A DNA stretch of 64,000 nt from Isochrysis galbana (lineage: Eukaryota > Haptophyta > Isochrysidales > Isochrysidaceae), in NCBI GenBank assembly GCA_018136815.1, contig CM030935.1, positions 4,444,159 to 4,508,158 on the forward strand. Direction: 5' to 3'. This document shows positions 10,201 to 19,648 of this stretch, piece by piece. Within the stretch, counting starts at the first letter, position 1. Each line of letters opens with the position of its first letter. The translations under genes and the position numbers were made by a program. Under the pieces are notes generated by a model, which saw only the letters and a list, made by a program, of their open reading frames with translations, was not told the DNA's origin and did not search any database.

Positions 10201-12754
10201 CGCGAGCGGCCGACTCAAGAGCGGCACGACGTCCGGGTTCTTGGGAGAGCCATTGACTGCTGACAGCGGAGAGGTACGTGCAGGGCGGGTGGGCGATGAC
10301 TAGGTCCCAACCTAGGTTTTGGACATGAAGCGCGTCGCCTTGGAAGTGGGGCACGTAATCGATCTCGGAAGGATACAAATCGCACGTAGCTACATCAGCA
10401 CCGGCGAGTAGGAACATGGAGGAGACGACGCCGCTCGTCTCGCCAACGACGAGAACGCGTGGTGCGTGACAGCCAGACGTCAGCCCGTCTTGGACTCGTT
10501 GATTCATCTTCGTGAGCTCAGCGCAAAGCTCATCGAAGTGCTTGGGTAGCGCGGCGGCAGGCGAGGCTAGGGTGCCATTGCGAGGCCGGCGAAGCTCTTG
10601 GGCTGCCTCCGTGAGGTGCCGAGGTAATACCACCGCAGAGCCGCTCGCTCGTGCACGAAGAGAGGCGAGAGCGTGGAGAGCGGGTGACGGGGTATCATCA
10701 CGGGTGCCGACATCGGAGTTGTTTTGAGAGGAATCGAAGGACTGGATCGCGGACGCATTGATCGCTGCCACGCGCATGATGGTGGTGGCAGTGGTATCGA
10801 GAGGCAGGCAGTGCTCGGAGGCGGCGACCGGTGGCCGCAGCGACGTAGGACGAATGGAAGAAGACTCGGATATCGACGACGTAGAGACGGGCTCGGAGGA
10901 CGGGATTGACGAAGAAACTCGGAGAAGTGGGGTGTCGGACGGCGGCGACGGACGCCGCGGCCGCGAGACCGCCGGTGAGAGACATGAAGGACATGGCTCA
11001 GGGACTCGGTTGGGCTGGCTCAATGGGCGTAGAAGCTCGGTTTGGGAGGCCGCCGTTCCTCGACGTGCAGAGGAGTTGTGGTCACTCTCCATGGTCACGT
11101 CGGAAGAGGAGACGTCGTTGCATTCTGTCGTCGGCGGGGTCGGCGCCGGCGAAAGAAGGGACGTGGCTGTCGTAGAAGCCGGCTGCGGGGAAGGCTGGGG
11201 CCAGGGTGGTGGCTCTGCGGCAGCGGCTGGCGTGGGTAGTGGCCGAAGAGGTTCTGCAATGCGAAGCATTCTTCGGAGGACTTGGCTCGGGCTAGCGGGT
11301 GGATGGACCGCTGAAATTACGGTGGATTCAGACTCGAATTCGGAAGACTCGGCGACTTGAGAGGGGCTAGGAGACGGCTGTTCAAGCTCCTCCAGGGCTC
11401 TCGGTTGATGGGGTGGCGTGGGAACGCCGGTGGTCGACCGCGGACTCCGCGGTGACGTTAATTTGTACTCGGACTCGGACTCGTCGTTTCTGGCGTGCTG
11501 GACGCCAATAACAGGGCTAACTTTCGAAATGGGAACGGACGGGGCCGGCTCAAAGGTGAAGCCCCCTGGCGTCGCAACCGTCGGTGAGGACGAAGCTGAA
11601 GCTTGTGATGACAATAGGGGCACGGTGGCCAGCACCGGTTGGCTCGGTGCGGCCGAAATCTCGGACTCTGTGACGGGCTTGATTACGCGGGCTCGGGATG
11701 CACTGTCTTGTGCGATTGGACTCGGACTCGGAACGGAAACGGAAGGGATCGGCTCGGCGGCGTGCAGCCTGCTGGAGTGGCAGGCCGGCTGCGGCGAGAC
11801 TCGGAACGGTGGCTCGGACAAGGACACAGTGGCTGTCGTCGAGGGCTTCGGCGTCAGCTTGTGTTTGGACTCGATACGCGGTGGCTCGTGAAACGGGGCT
11901 CGGTTGTGGTTGGAATTCTGGAAGTGACCGGAGATTCCAAATGACTCAGACTCGGGGCGCGGAGGACCGAAGGTGAACACTCCCGCGGAAGGAGTGGTCG
12001 TCGGAGGCTCAGTGAGTGGCTGGAGCTCCGTTAATCCTGCGGTCGACCGCGTGGTAGGACTCGGTGACGTTGTAAACTCGGACTCGGACTCGGACTCGGA
12101 TGGCTCAGAACGGGGTTTGCTCAAAACAGGCTTGGACTCGGACTCGAAAGAAAGTGGGGAAGAACCGGAGAACTGCGCCTCCATCGTCGTAGTAATGGAG
12201 ACTGGTGATACCGGTGATGACTGGACTGGGCTCAGACTCGTAGATGGGCTCGCGGTGGCGTAAGACGAAGAGGGTAATTCTGAACGTGACTTGGACTCGG
12301 ACTCGTACTCGGGAGACGTTTTGTGGCTCGGACATGAGAAATTTGATTTGAAGGATTGAAGGTTGGATTGGGCCTGCGGCGGCTGGATTTTCGCAGACCG
12401 TGAGGTCTTGGACTGGGGATGCTTGAGGAGTGGCGGGGGGTAGCGGTTGAGCGGCTTGAGTTGATAGAGAGGCGGTGACGGTTGACTTGGTTTTGAGGAC
12501 TCGTGCGTGATATCGAGAATCAGGATGGAATCATCGGCATTGGGAGAAATAGGGGCAATCGGCGAGGAGGCAGGAGAAAGAGGGGGATGGAGGTGGCAGG
12601 GCTTGTCTGGAACTTGGGGAATCTTGGGGTACCGGTTGGAGGCCGTAGAAGTACTCGGCCGTAGCGTAATACGATCTTTTGGTGGGTGGCGTTCAGGCCC
12701 ACTACCCTGGACTGGTAGCGGGGTAACAGCGCGGACGTGGGCCCCGCCGGCGAC
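7201..12754 (-). CDS. Retroelement pol: linker, methyltransferase-like domain, aspartic protease, reverse transcriptase (partial)
   Basis: Open frame of more than 5.5 kb in the SAME frame as gag, directly after its TAG stop. The first 190 codons (12754-12185) hold no ATG, GTG or TTG, so expression by stop-codon readthrough is likely. Seen in order: a Ser/Pro/Glu-rich linker with an (SE)n tract; a DNA-methyltransferase-like domain (about 10490-9850); a region with a G-patch-like RGLGY; a retropepsin domain with ADTGAG (about 8858-8841) and LLLGNDFLATH; an RT domain with FCVDYRDVN, LDLASGFWGI, FNYLPFG and catalytic YLDD (about 7285-7271). RT and protease resemble Ty3-type elements. The frame is cut by the gap; RNase H and integrase are not seen. 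The ORF is uninterrupted over this length, which argues for a young or selected copy. Confidence 0.88.
9850..10490 (-). other. DNA-methyltransferase-like domain inside pol
   Basis: Within the pol polyprotein, just N-terminal to the protease. Visible motifs: VLVVGETSGVVSSMFLLAG followed by CDLYPSE (SAM-binding motif I-like), FQGDALHV, then DLVIAHPPCTYLS (about 10306-10268) with the PPC signature, VAVENPRMH (motif VI-like ENP), the stretch FVQPWEHGTGHQKATGLYL, GLPPLQPTCVV and RSRTYVGVAGAMAIHW. This order matches small phage and bacterial proteins usually annotated as DNA cytosine methyltransferase-like. That is family knowledge; activity and base specificity are inference. Retrotransposons carrying cytosine methyltransferases are known from dinoflagellates and charophytes, and DIRS elements carry an adenine-type domain. 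This phage-like type in a Ty3-like pol is, to my knowledge, not standard. Confidence 0.75.
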
Positions 12755-14400
12755 CTACTGGGCCGGACGGAGAACAACCATCGTGCGGAGGCGGCGGTGG
12801 ACTTCTGGGTCGTTACCACACTCGCCACTGCCGCCTTCGCAGAGAAAACGAATGTATGGTTGGCAAACGACGGGGTTATGAGCTCCGTCGCCCGTGCCAT
12901 ACTTCCACAAGTCTGCCTCGGGCGTACCAGATGGAGCCCGGGGACGAAAGGCGCAGTACGCGCAGCCGTTGGCGTCGGTCCACTCCTTGACGTCGCGGTC
13001 TAAGTCGTCGAGACGCGGCGCCGTCATGGTGGCATCCGAGGGACGGCAGCGCGTGAGCGCAGCGCGAAGGGCCGGGTGACCCGCGTAACGAGAGATTTGC
13101 CAGAAGCGGGCTCGCGCTCGAGACCAGCTACCTGGATCCCATTCCGAGAGGCCCGAATCGGCCGGAAGCCCAAGGCCGTTCGGAGGGGGATCACATTGGC
13201 GACGGGAAGACGTGCTTTTGCCGAGGGGACGGTCAAGAAGTGCGTCCGGTAACGGAGACGATGCGGAGTAATTCGTAGGCGGAGGCGGAGCCCGACGATT
13301 GTCAGCGCCAGTCGCCTTGCGGTTCGAGTTGTTGTTTTGCGATTTTAATGCCTCGGCCACCGCCGCTTGGACGGCGGCGACCATCGAAGCCGTAGTGTCT
13401 GCGGGGTTAGAGGCAGTCTTAGCAACCTTGGCGGTCTTGGTGGACTTGGAAGTAGTCGCCGGCGGCGTCACGGCGGCGACCGTGACCGACGCTTGTTGGC
13501 CAGCGCGGGCTTGTTCGTACGGGCTCAGGTAGCGCTGGCAGAGGTTGACGCACGAAAGGGCCGAACGAGGGAGCTCGTGGCTCTCGACGCGGAAGCGAGT
13601 CTTCGCAAGACACTCGCCGAACTTGGTCGCGTTATCCACGCCGCGAGCCGCGTCGACCTTGTCGTTCCGAATGATGGACTCGAATCGTTGATTGATATCG
13701 TGCGACATGTTTGGGTGGTCCCAGACCGTCGTGGCATCCACCTTCGCGTCACCCATCTTGCGGACGTACGCGCGCACCAAATTCTTGGATAACTCTAAGA
13801 GATCGGAGCCGGCTTCACGGGCTACGAGGCGGTCCCACTCCATGGAGGCGGAGTCTTTGGCGAAGCCGGGCACGTTGGCCGCGAAGGTGGCGTCGCACTT
13901 GCGGAGAAGCACGTCGCAGGCCAGCGCGGGATTGAGAGAGAGAACCGGATCTTCGGCGAGATCGAGGAGGAAGGCGTAAATCCTTTGGTTGCCGGTGGTG
14001 CACAAGTTGGCGGCCGCTAGCAAGGATGTAAAGATTTCACGGTGGTCGCAGCCGAGCGAGAGGGCGCGCTCGAGTGGCTTGATGAAGGACAGACGAAAAT
14101 CATTCCAGGAGGTGGCCGCTGTCTGGACGTTGTCCGAGGCCAGGCCCTTGGGGAACTTGATCTCGGAAAGCTCTTTGCCCATTCGGACTTGGTGATGGAG
14201 GGTGCGGTCGAGGAAGAAGCGGCTCCGAGCCCACTTGGTCACGTGCTCCTTCTCGAAAAACACACGGTAGTGCCAAACATTGCCGGCCCGAGAGAGGCCG
14301 CCGTTGAGAATGGCGTGGATTAGCTCGAAATCGTCGGAGTTCTTGTAGAGAGAAAGTTGGTCCCATGAGGCTAGGATGACCTCTCGCTCAGAAACATCCC
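12755..14400 (-). CDS. Retroelement gag-like protein ending in an in-frame TAG
   Basis: Open minus-strand frame upstream of pol. Sequence from about 14400 on looks structured: SWDQLSLYKNSDDFELIHAI, ATSWNDFRLSF, IFTSLLAAANLCTTGNQRIY and later SLVRAY-like helices suggest a capsid-type fold. A linker rich in Lys, Thr and Ala with QAAVAEAL follows, then a C-terminal Cys/His cluster (CAYC, HNPVVC, then FLCEGGSGEC) that may replace the usual CCHC knuckle. The frame stays open up to 14782 with only basic, low-complexity residues and no ATG until within the capsid-like part. The true start is therefore unclear and the 5' part may be truncated. The stop is TAG at 12757-12755; pol continues in the same frame. 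Confidence 0.7.
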
Positions 14401-14688
14401 CGGCGAGGCTTGGATCGACGGGATGCCGCCGAGTCGCCTGATTTGGAAGCGAGCGGAGGCCCGCGACGGTGGGTGGAGGTTGGGGCCTAAGAGGGGGTTG
14501 CCTCCCACAACCCCAACGCGGCAACCTGAGGAGGCCTCCCGCTTGGCCGAGACGGCAGCACCCCCTTCTCCGCGCGCTCTCTCCCCTCTCACGTTCGCCC
14601 ACTGCGCGCTTCCCCTCCCGCTCCCTCCCCACCGCCCCCCCCCTTTCTTTTTTCTGTAGGGGAGCATTCAGAGCAGCAGGCAACTCGG

Positions 14689-15492
14689 ATGGCGCATAGA
14701 GACCTTGCCTTGTCTCTCCTCTCTCGCGACTCCGACTCCACAACGGAGCAATCCACCAAAAAGTTAGTTGTAAAATTGCCACTGAAGAACTTCAGCAAAA
14801 TCTTCAGACTGTTGGTGAGGGGGTTGGCGGGGGACGTGCTGCACGCGCACAAGGACGAGGAGGTGAGCTCCGCGCTGCAGAACACCGACTCGAGGAAGAC
14901 GTGCCACAGCATCGAGTTGAACCTGGATGTGCAGACCAAAGAAGACTTCCATGAGTTCCGGTCCGCGCTCTTCGCATACTCAGCGAGCCTCGCAGAGGGG
15001 ATCAAGGTCCGAAAACTCCATCTGAGATGCCTCGGCGAACGGTGCGGGACCCTCGCGATTTCGGAGATAACCGGAGGCACCATGCTCCCTCTCCTCGAGG
15101 AGCTCTCTCTTTCGGGCTGTAAGCGGTTGGTCATCGACACGGCGGGTCATGCCATCAAACGAATGGAGGCCCACGTCACCGAAGTCTTGGGCAACGTCGA
15201 TGCACTCGTGGCGCTGGAGAACCTCAAGCTCACGGAAGTGCAGGAGGTGGACCTGGGGGCCAGATTGCAAGGCAGCAAGGTGTTGTATCAGCTGGAAGAG
15301 TTGGCCCTCGTCAGATGCTCGTCCGCAGTGAATGGCGCATTTAGCCAGGCCCTGCGAGGCGTCATATGCCACTTCGATGGAGCAACGGTAACTTGCTACC
15401 CTTGGAAGAGTCAGTGGGCCCAAAATGCGCACCTAAGCACGGAGGAGGGGAAGAACCCGGAAGGGAAGGGAGACCAAATGATCAAAGTATGA
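14689..15492 (+). CDS. Leucine-rich protein, function unknown
   Basis: A 267-aa frame starting at the ATG at 14689. Two leucine-rich patches resemble LRR strands: LPLLEELSLSGCKRLVI and LYQLEELALVRCSSAV, with ALVALENLKLTEV between them, so a short LRR fold is likely. No signal peptide or catalytic motif is seen. A good splice acceptor (TTCTTTTTTCTGTAG at about 14645-14659) lies just upstream and the frame is open back to it, so the ATG may be internal and an earlier exon possible. The retroelement gag frame overlaps its first 90 bases on the other strand; only one of the two is likely real there. Function cannot be assigned. Confidence 0.5.
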   Translation: MAHRDLALSLLSRDSDSTTEQSTKKLVVKLPLKNFSKIFRLLVRGLAGDVLHAHKDEEVSSALQNTDSRKTCHSIELNLDVQTKEDFHEFRSALFAYSASLAEGIKVRKLHLRCLGERCGTLAISEITGGTMLPLLEELSLSGCKRLVIDTAGHAIKRMEAHVTEVLGNVDALVALENLKLTEVQEVDLGARLQGSKVLYQLEELALVRCSSAVNGAFSQALRGVICHFDGATVTCYPWKSQWAQNAHLSTEEGKNPEGKGDQMIKV

Positions 15493-15577
15493 TCACCGTC
15501 GGCTTGAGGCCTCCTCCCTTCGTTTGACCGCTTCCCTTATGAGACGGGTCTGAAGAAACCGCGCGACGTCCACCATG

Positions 15578-15640
15578 ACATTGCGCTTTTGATGGCCTGG
15601 GTGGATGGGACTTTCTTCTCGATGGTTGGAAACATTAGCC
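15578..15640 (+). repeat. Duplicated module (copy at 16388-16430)
   Basis: ACATTGCGCTTTTGATGGCC followed by TGGGTGGATGGGA occurs at 15582 and again at 16389, each followed by TTGGAAACAT. The two copies bracket the small membrane-protein ORF and the leader repeats of the AT-rich island. Confidence 0.7.
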
Positions 15641-15683
15641 GAAGGGTGGCCCTGTGAATATAAACTCGTGAGAGTATGTACGG

Positions 15684-15992
15684 ATGGTGCCGGTGTGGTT
15701 CGAGGCGTTCTGCATCGTGACGTCTGCGCTGATCTTCGCGCAAGGCCTTTGGGCTCGCAATGTCTTGATCGCGCTAGCAGGCATCGTGTCGCTCCTCTTC
15801 CGCACTCAGCGCATTCTCTTCGGAAACAGCTCTCTTCTATGGATTGACGTATCGGTGGCGTGCGCAGTCGTCGCCTACGCCGCGCTTTGTCTCGGGTTGG
15901 ACGTGCGCGCACCTACCGTCTTCTTCTTGTTGAGTTGGGGCGCGTGGTCAGCGGGCGCCCAGACCCTCTCGTACACACGGCGGTGGTTGTAG
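15684..15992 (+). CDS. Small predicted four-helix membrane protein
   Basis: A 102-aa frame from ATG 15684 to the stop at 15992. Four hydrophobic segments are visible: about residues 4-22 (FEAFCIVTSALIFAQGL), 25-40, 50-68 (LWIDVSVACAVVAYAALCL) and 78-95. No family is recognised. It sits between the duplicated modules at 15578 and 16388, which suggests local rearrangement. It may be one exon of a longer gene or a fragment; there is no codon or synteny support beyond the hydrophobic pattern. Confidence 0.3.
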   Translation: MVPVWFEAFCIVTSALIFAQGLWARNVLIALAGIVSLLFRTQRILFGNSSLLWIDVSVACAVVAYAALCLGLDVRAPTVFFLLSWGAWSAGAQTLSYTRRWL

Positions 15993-16074
15993 CACTCTGT
16001 CACGGGTTGCTGTGTCGAGTGTCGTCGCGGGGGGAGTAGCGCATGCAACCTGAGGAAACTTTCCCCGCCGACCG

Positions 16075-17160
16075 AGCAGCCTACCCCGCCAAGTCGTGCA
16101 CCGCCTCAAGAAAGTTGTTGGTTTCCCCCCCTACCCCCTCACGCGGAAATGTGTCAGATTTCGTCCATTAAAAAAAACCCATAGTTTGGGGGCAGCCCTC
16201 CTCCCCAAGTGGTGCATCGACCCCAGGAAGTTGTTGTTTTCCCCCCCTACCCCTCTACGCGGGACGTTGTCAGATTTCAATCCCATGTACAAGTGAGTGG
16301 GCGTTTACAACAAAAAGAACACCACGTAGGGGACCTCCGTCCAGTCTGAGAGGAGAGCTAATCTGACAACCTTCCGCGCGAGGGGGACATTGCGCTTTTG
16401 ATGGCCTGGGTGGATGGGATTGGAAACATCTCAATCTTTACTACAACTTGGTCCAGATTAATGGGTGCAAGAGTTGAAACTGGTCTGGTAAACCTAGATC
16501 TCTATAAGATCCTTTATTATATTCCTTTATACGCAGTATAACTGAGTCATGCAGAACACAAGGTATGGGTTTACGATTTTGAATCACGGTTCCGAATGCA
16601 ATCATGATTTCGCCAAATGTACTGTTTACCGTGATTCCACTTGCAAAATGGTAGAAGAATATTGCAGTTAAGAAGTGACCATTGTACTTTATAACGTTTT
16701 CCATGTTTTCAGCATTCACGTGACATATTTCGTCAATTACCTGATCTTTTCTTTCATGTGGTTGTATGGTGTGATTATATAAAGTGTTGAGTGCAAATAC
16801 GATGTGCCCAAACTTGACGGTTCTCACAGGCGTATTAAACACCTCATACTTATCTAACTTAGACATCCTCATCATATATTCATGCAAGTTTTTCTTTTTC
16901 TTGTAAATAAAGTCAGAATAACCTTCTTTTTTATTATACTCATGCCTTGCTTCTTTATAATGCTTATATATCTTGTTGAAGAGATCCTGATTTTCAATTA
17001 CCTATAGTTTTGGGGGGGGGAGGGCTAATCTGACAACTTCCCGCGCGAGGGGGTAGGGGGGGGGAAACAACAACTTTCTGGGGAAGGCACGCCGGTCGAG
17101 CAGCCTACCCCGCCAAGTCGTGCATCGTCCCCAGAAAGTTGTTGGTTTCCCCAGGAGAGG
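16075..17160. repeat. Family of duplicated modules in both orientations
   Basis: GCAGCCTACCCCGCCAAGTC followed by GTGCA and AAGTTGTTGGTTTCCCC occurs at about 16077 and 17100. Related CCCCCCTACCCC-GTCAGATTT modules occur at about 16130 and 16235. The reverse-complement phrase GCTAATCTGACAACTTCCCG (or near match) occurs at about 16353 and 17025, flanking the AT-rich ORF as direct repeats. The arrangement suggests repeated insertion or duplication around a mobile sequence. Confidence 0.6.
16441..17001 (-). CDS. AT-rich orphan ORF, foreign-looking
   Basis: An uninterrupted 186-codon frame with no initiating ATG near its beginning, so it is a fragment or an exon. Composition is rich in Lys, Asn, Ile, Tyr and Phe and the DNA is AT-rich, in sharp contrast with the GC-rich surroundings. 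The N-terminal part looks helical and charged (NKIYKHYKEARHEYNKKEGY). The middle has TVKFGHIVFALNTLYNH and the end YRDLGLPDQFQLLHPLIW. I do not recognise the family. The composition and the flanking direct repeats suggest transfer, for instance from a large DNA virus, a virus-like element or an organelle; none can be proved here. Confidence 0.4.
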   Translation of the reverse strand, partial: VIENQDLFNKIYKHYKEARHEYNKKEGYSDFIYKKKKNLHEYMMRMSKLDKYEVFNTPVRTVKFGHIVFALNTLYNHTIQPHERKDQVIDEICHVNAENMENVIKYNGHFLTAIFFYHFASGITVNSTFGEIMIAFGTVIQNRKPIPCVLHDSVILRIKEYNKGSYRDLGLPDQFQLLHPLIWTKL

Positions 17161-17214
17161 CAGGAGTGTGCGGGTTTCGAAGTTCCAGCCGCGCCCTGTC
17201 GAAAACCGCGCGCC

Positions 17215-17690
17215 TTCCCTCGCTCCCCTCCTCGCTCCCCTCCTCGCTCCCCCTCCTCGCTCCCCTCCTCGCTCCCCTCCTCGCTCCCCCCCTCCTCGCT
17301 CCCCTCCTCGCTCCCCTCCTCGCTCCCCTCCTCGCACTCGCTCTCCTTGCTCTCCTCCTCGCTCTCGCTCTCCTCGCTGCTCTCGCTCTCCTCCTCGCTC
17401 TCGCTCTCGCCCTCGCCCTCGCCCTCGCTCTCGCTCTCCTCCCCCGTTCTCCCTGCTCCGTCGACTCTCCGCCCCTCCGCCCCTCCGCCCCTCCGCCCCT
17501 CCGCCCCTCCGCCCCTCCGCCCCTCCGCCCCTCCGCCCCTCCGCCCCTCCGCCCCTCCGCCCCTCCGCCCCTCCGCCCCTCCGCCCCTCCGCCCCTCCGC
17601 CCCTCCGCCTCCGCCCCTCCGCCCCTCCGCCCCTCCGCCCCTCCGCCCCTCCGCCCCTCCGCCCCTCCGCCCCTCCGCAACCAGGAGGTG
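17215..17690. repeat. GC-rich minisatellites (CTCGCTCCCCTC and CCGCCCCT octamer array)
   Basis: About 17215-17335 is a CTCGCTCCCCTC-type array, 17336-17460 is CTCGCTCT-type, and 17467-17680 is a nearly pure array of the octamer CCGCCCCT with one broken unit near 17607. Because 8 is not a multiple of 3, all frames stay open and yield spurious SAPPPLRP-type proteins. Confidence 0.9.
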
Positions 17691-17989
17691 ACCGACTCGG
17701 AGGGCATCAATTGCTCATGGAAGCGATTCTCCTGGTCGTGCTTTCCAATCACGTGCACTATCGACGCGTGCCCGTCCTATTGCCAGCTGAGGCGGCAATC
17801 GACGAGTAGATGTAGTATCGGCCCTCCTCAACGGGAGCGCATCGCGAACCTGTTCCGACAGCTGGGCATAGACTTCGTGGAGGAAACGCCCTGGTGATTG
17901 TCGGGGGGCGGTAGCGGTAGCCGGGATTCAACAATCGAAACGTTTTACAACAAAAAAAAAACTGGCACCGAATGAAGGCAAGGCGCCTT

Positions 17990-18125
17990 GGCTTCCGGCC
18001 AAATACATTTCAAATACATTCAAGGCCTACAACCCCGGACGCGCTTCAAATACAGCCAAATACATATGTATTTGTATTTGACCTCTGGCCACAAATACGG
18101 TAAATACGTATTTCCCATCTAGGCC
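17990..18125. repeat. ATAC-rich repeat, partial copy of the 45.3-kb MITE
   Basis: Closely matches 45355-45476: AAATACATTTCAAATACATT, GGACGCGCTTCAAATACAGC, CAAATACATATGTATTTG and the right end CGTATTTCCCATCTAGG. The left inverted end is not found, so it is truncated on that side. Confidence 0.7.
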
Positions 18126-18199
18126 CCCCACCCACCACCCTACCCACCACCCACCCACCCGCACTCCCCATGCCCGCCACTGCCGGCACGCAGACTCTT

Positions 18200-19080
18200 C
18201 CTGAGCCTCCCCTCCCAGACTGTGAAGGGGCCCGCGACCTTTCTCCCAGAAGGCGGGCAAGTTGCGCGGGCAGAGCGTCATGAAGACGATTACGATGTAC
18301 CAGCCACCAAACCACCAGCCCAAGGTGTTCGATCAGAACATCACCGTTATGGACGGGCCAAGGCATGCAAGGAGGCCGAGCAGTGTCGCGCGGAAGCAGG
18401 GCAAGAAGAACATGACGCAGGTGCAATGGGCGGACGAGTACGACCAGCCAGCCGGATGAGATCCGCTGTGCGGAGTTGCTGGGCCACCGTGTCACCTGCC
18501 ATGGGGGAGGAACCACTCACTCTCCCGGCACGGCTGATGGCTTGCCAGGAGCACACAGCCGTACTGACTCACACCTCTCCCCGCTGGAGGCCGGCGCCCT
18601 CGCACTCTCGCACACACCTTGACGGACGGCAGCTCCCAACGAGTAGTTGTAAGCTGTCCCAGGTTAAGAAAGACACGCATGGCATCCTCGAGGTGTGCCA
18701 GCTCCTGCGGCCCTCCATTCACCCAATCCTTGTAGGCATCGGTGCCAAAGCAAATGGAGGGAGCTGGACCAACAGTGTTCTGGAGGAGCTCGTGCGAGTC
18801 GGTGTTGTCGGGGCCATTCCACGCATCCGCTTGCCCGCGTAGCTGGTGAGCAGTCTTGCCACGCCATGTCTCCACTGACACCTTCCGCCAATCACAATCA
18901 CGGGGGTCGCAGCATTTCTGTTGCAAGTGCGAGACAATGGCGGTTGTGGGAAATGAATGCACCGGATAAGGTAAATGGACGTTCCATATCTCGTAAACAC
19001 ACCCCGTCCTCAAGGCAACTGCAACTGCGACATGCGACACCCACAGCAGGCCCCCCTCCGCAGGTGTTTCCCCGTTCAAG
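18200..19080 (-). other. Possible exons of an unidentified gene
   Basis: Two minus-strand stretches look protein-like but cannot be joined with confidence: about 18790-18640 encodes FGTDAYKDWVNGGPQELAHL and a following EDAMRVFLNLGQL; about 18330-18230 encodes GWWFGGWYIVIVFMTLCPRN, a membrane-helix-like segment. A hydrophobic frame FFLPCFRATLLGLLACLG lies at about 18420-18360. Together they may be exons of a membrane protein, family unknown. No splice set was verified. Confidence 0.25.
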
Positions 19081-19139
19081 CGGGGAAAAATACGTGAATG
19101 TGGGAGGGAGTTGGGTCAATGTTGTGGTTTCCCGCGCTC

Positions 19140-19410
19140 CGCAGTTCTCCCCCCCCTCCGCAGATTTCCTCCCCCCCCTTCCGCCGTCCCCCCCCCCCCC
19201 CGCACGCCGAGACGGCGGTTCTCTTCCGCGTTCGCGCGTTGAGACGCCGTGTTCCCTTCCCTCACCCCCCCCCCGCGCCGAGAGTCCCCCAGCGCGTCCC
19301 TCAGCGTCTCCCAGCGTCCCTCAGCGCCCCTCAGCGTCCTTCAGCGGTGTCTTTCAGCGGTGTCCCGCAGCGCGTCTTTCAGCGTCTTTCAGCGTCCCTC
19401 AGCGCCCACG
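19140..19410. repeat. C-runs and CAGCGTCCCT decamer minisatellite
   Basis: Poly-C tracts at about 19145-19275, then about 12 imperfect copies of a decamer of the form CAGCGTCCCT between 19289 and 19410. Confidence 0.75.
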
Positions 19411-19648
19411 TCCCGTGCCGCACGTCGGGCCGGAGTGCCGCATGCGCGCGCGAGCGACGCGCGCTGCCGCTCCTGCCGTATGCTAGGCAACTGACGTGCG
19501 ACGGCGTCGGGCCACTTTCGCCGAGATCTCGACGCAGGGTTTCCTTCTGGCATAAGGCGAGATGTCGACGCATTATCATAGCAGTATCGCATGTTGATTT
19601 CTTGTCCTACGACACAAAATGTAGCATACAAAGGGGGGGTCGGCCCCC

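Noticed and set aside
12105-12335. Separate short ORF between gag and pol
   Set aside because: The pol frame itself is open through this stretch back to the gag stop and has the same Ser/Glu-rich character, so the overlapping frame is incidental.
17467-17680. Possible CRISPR-like regular repeat array
   Set aside because: An uninterrupted octamer minisatellite with no spacers, in a eukaryotic nuclear sequence.
17120-17897. Long plus-strand Pro/Arg/Ser-rich ORFs (229-252 aa) and the minus-strand RRGGG ORF
   Set aside because: They are translations of CTCGCTCCCCTC and CCGCCCCT arrays. All frames stay open because of the octamer repeat, with no unique domain.
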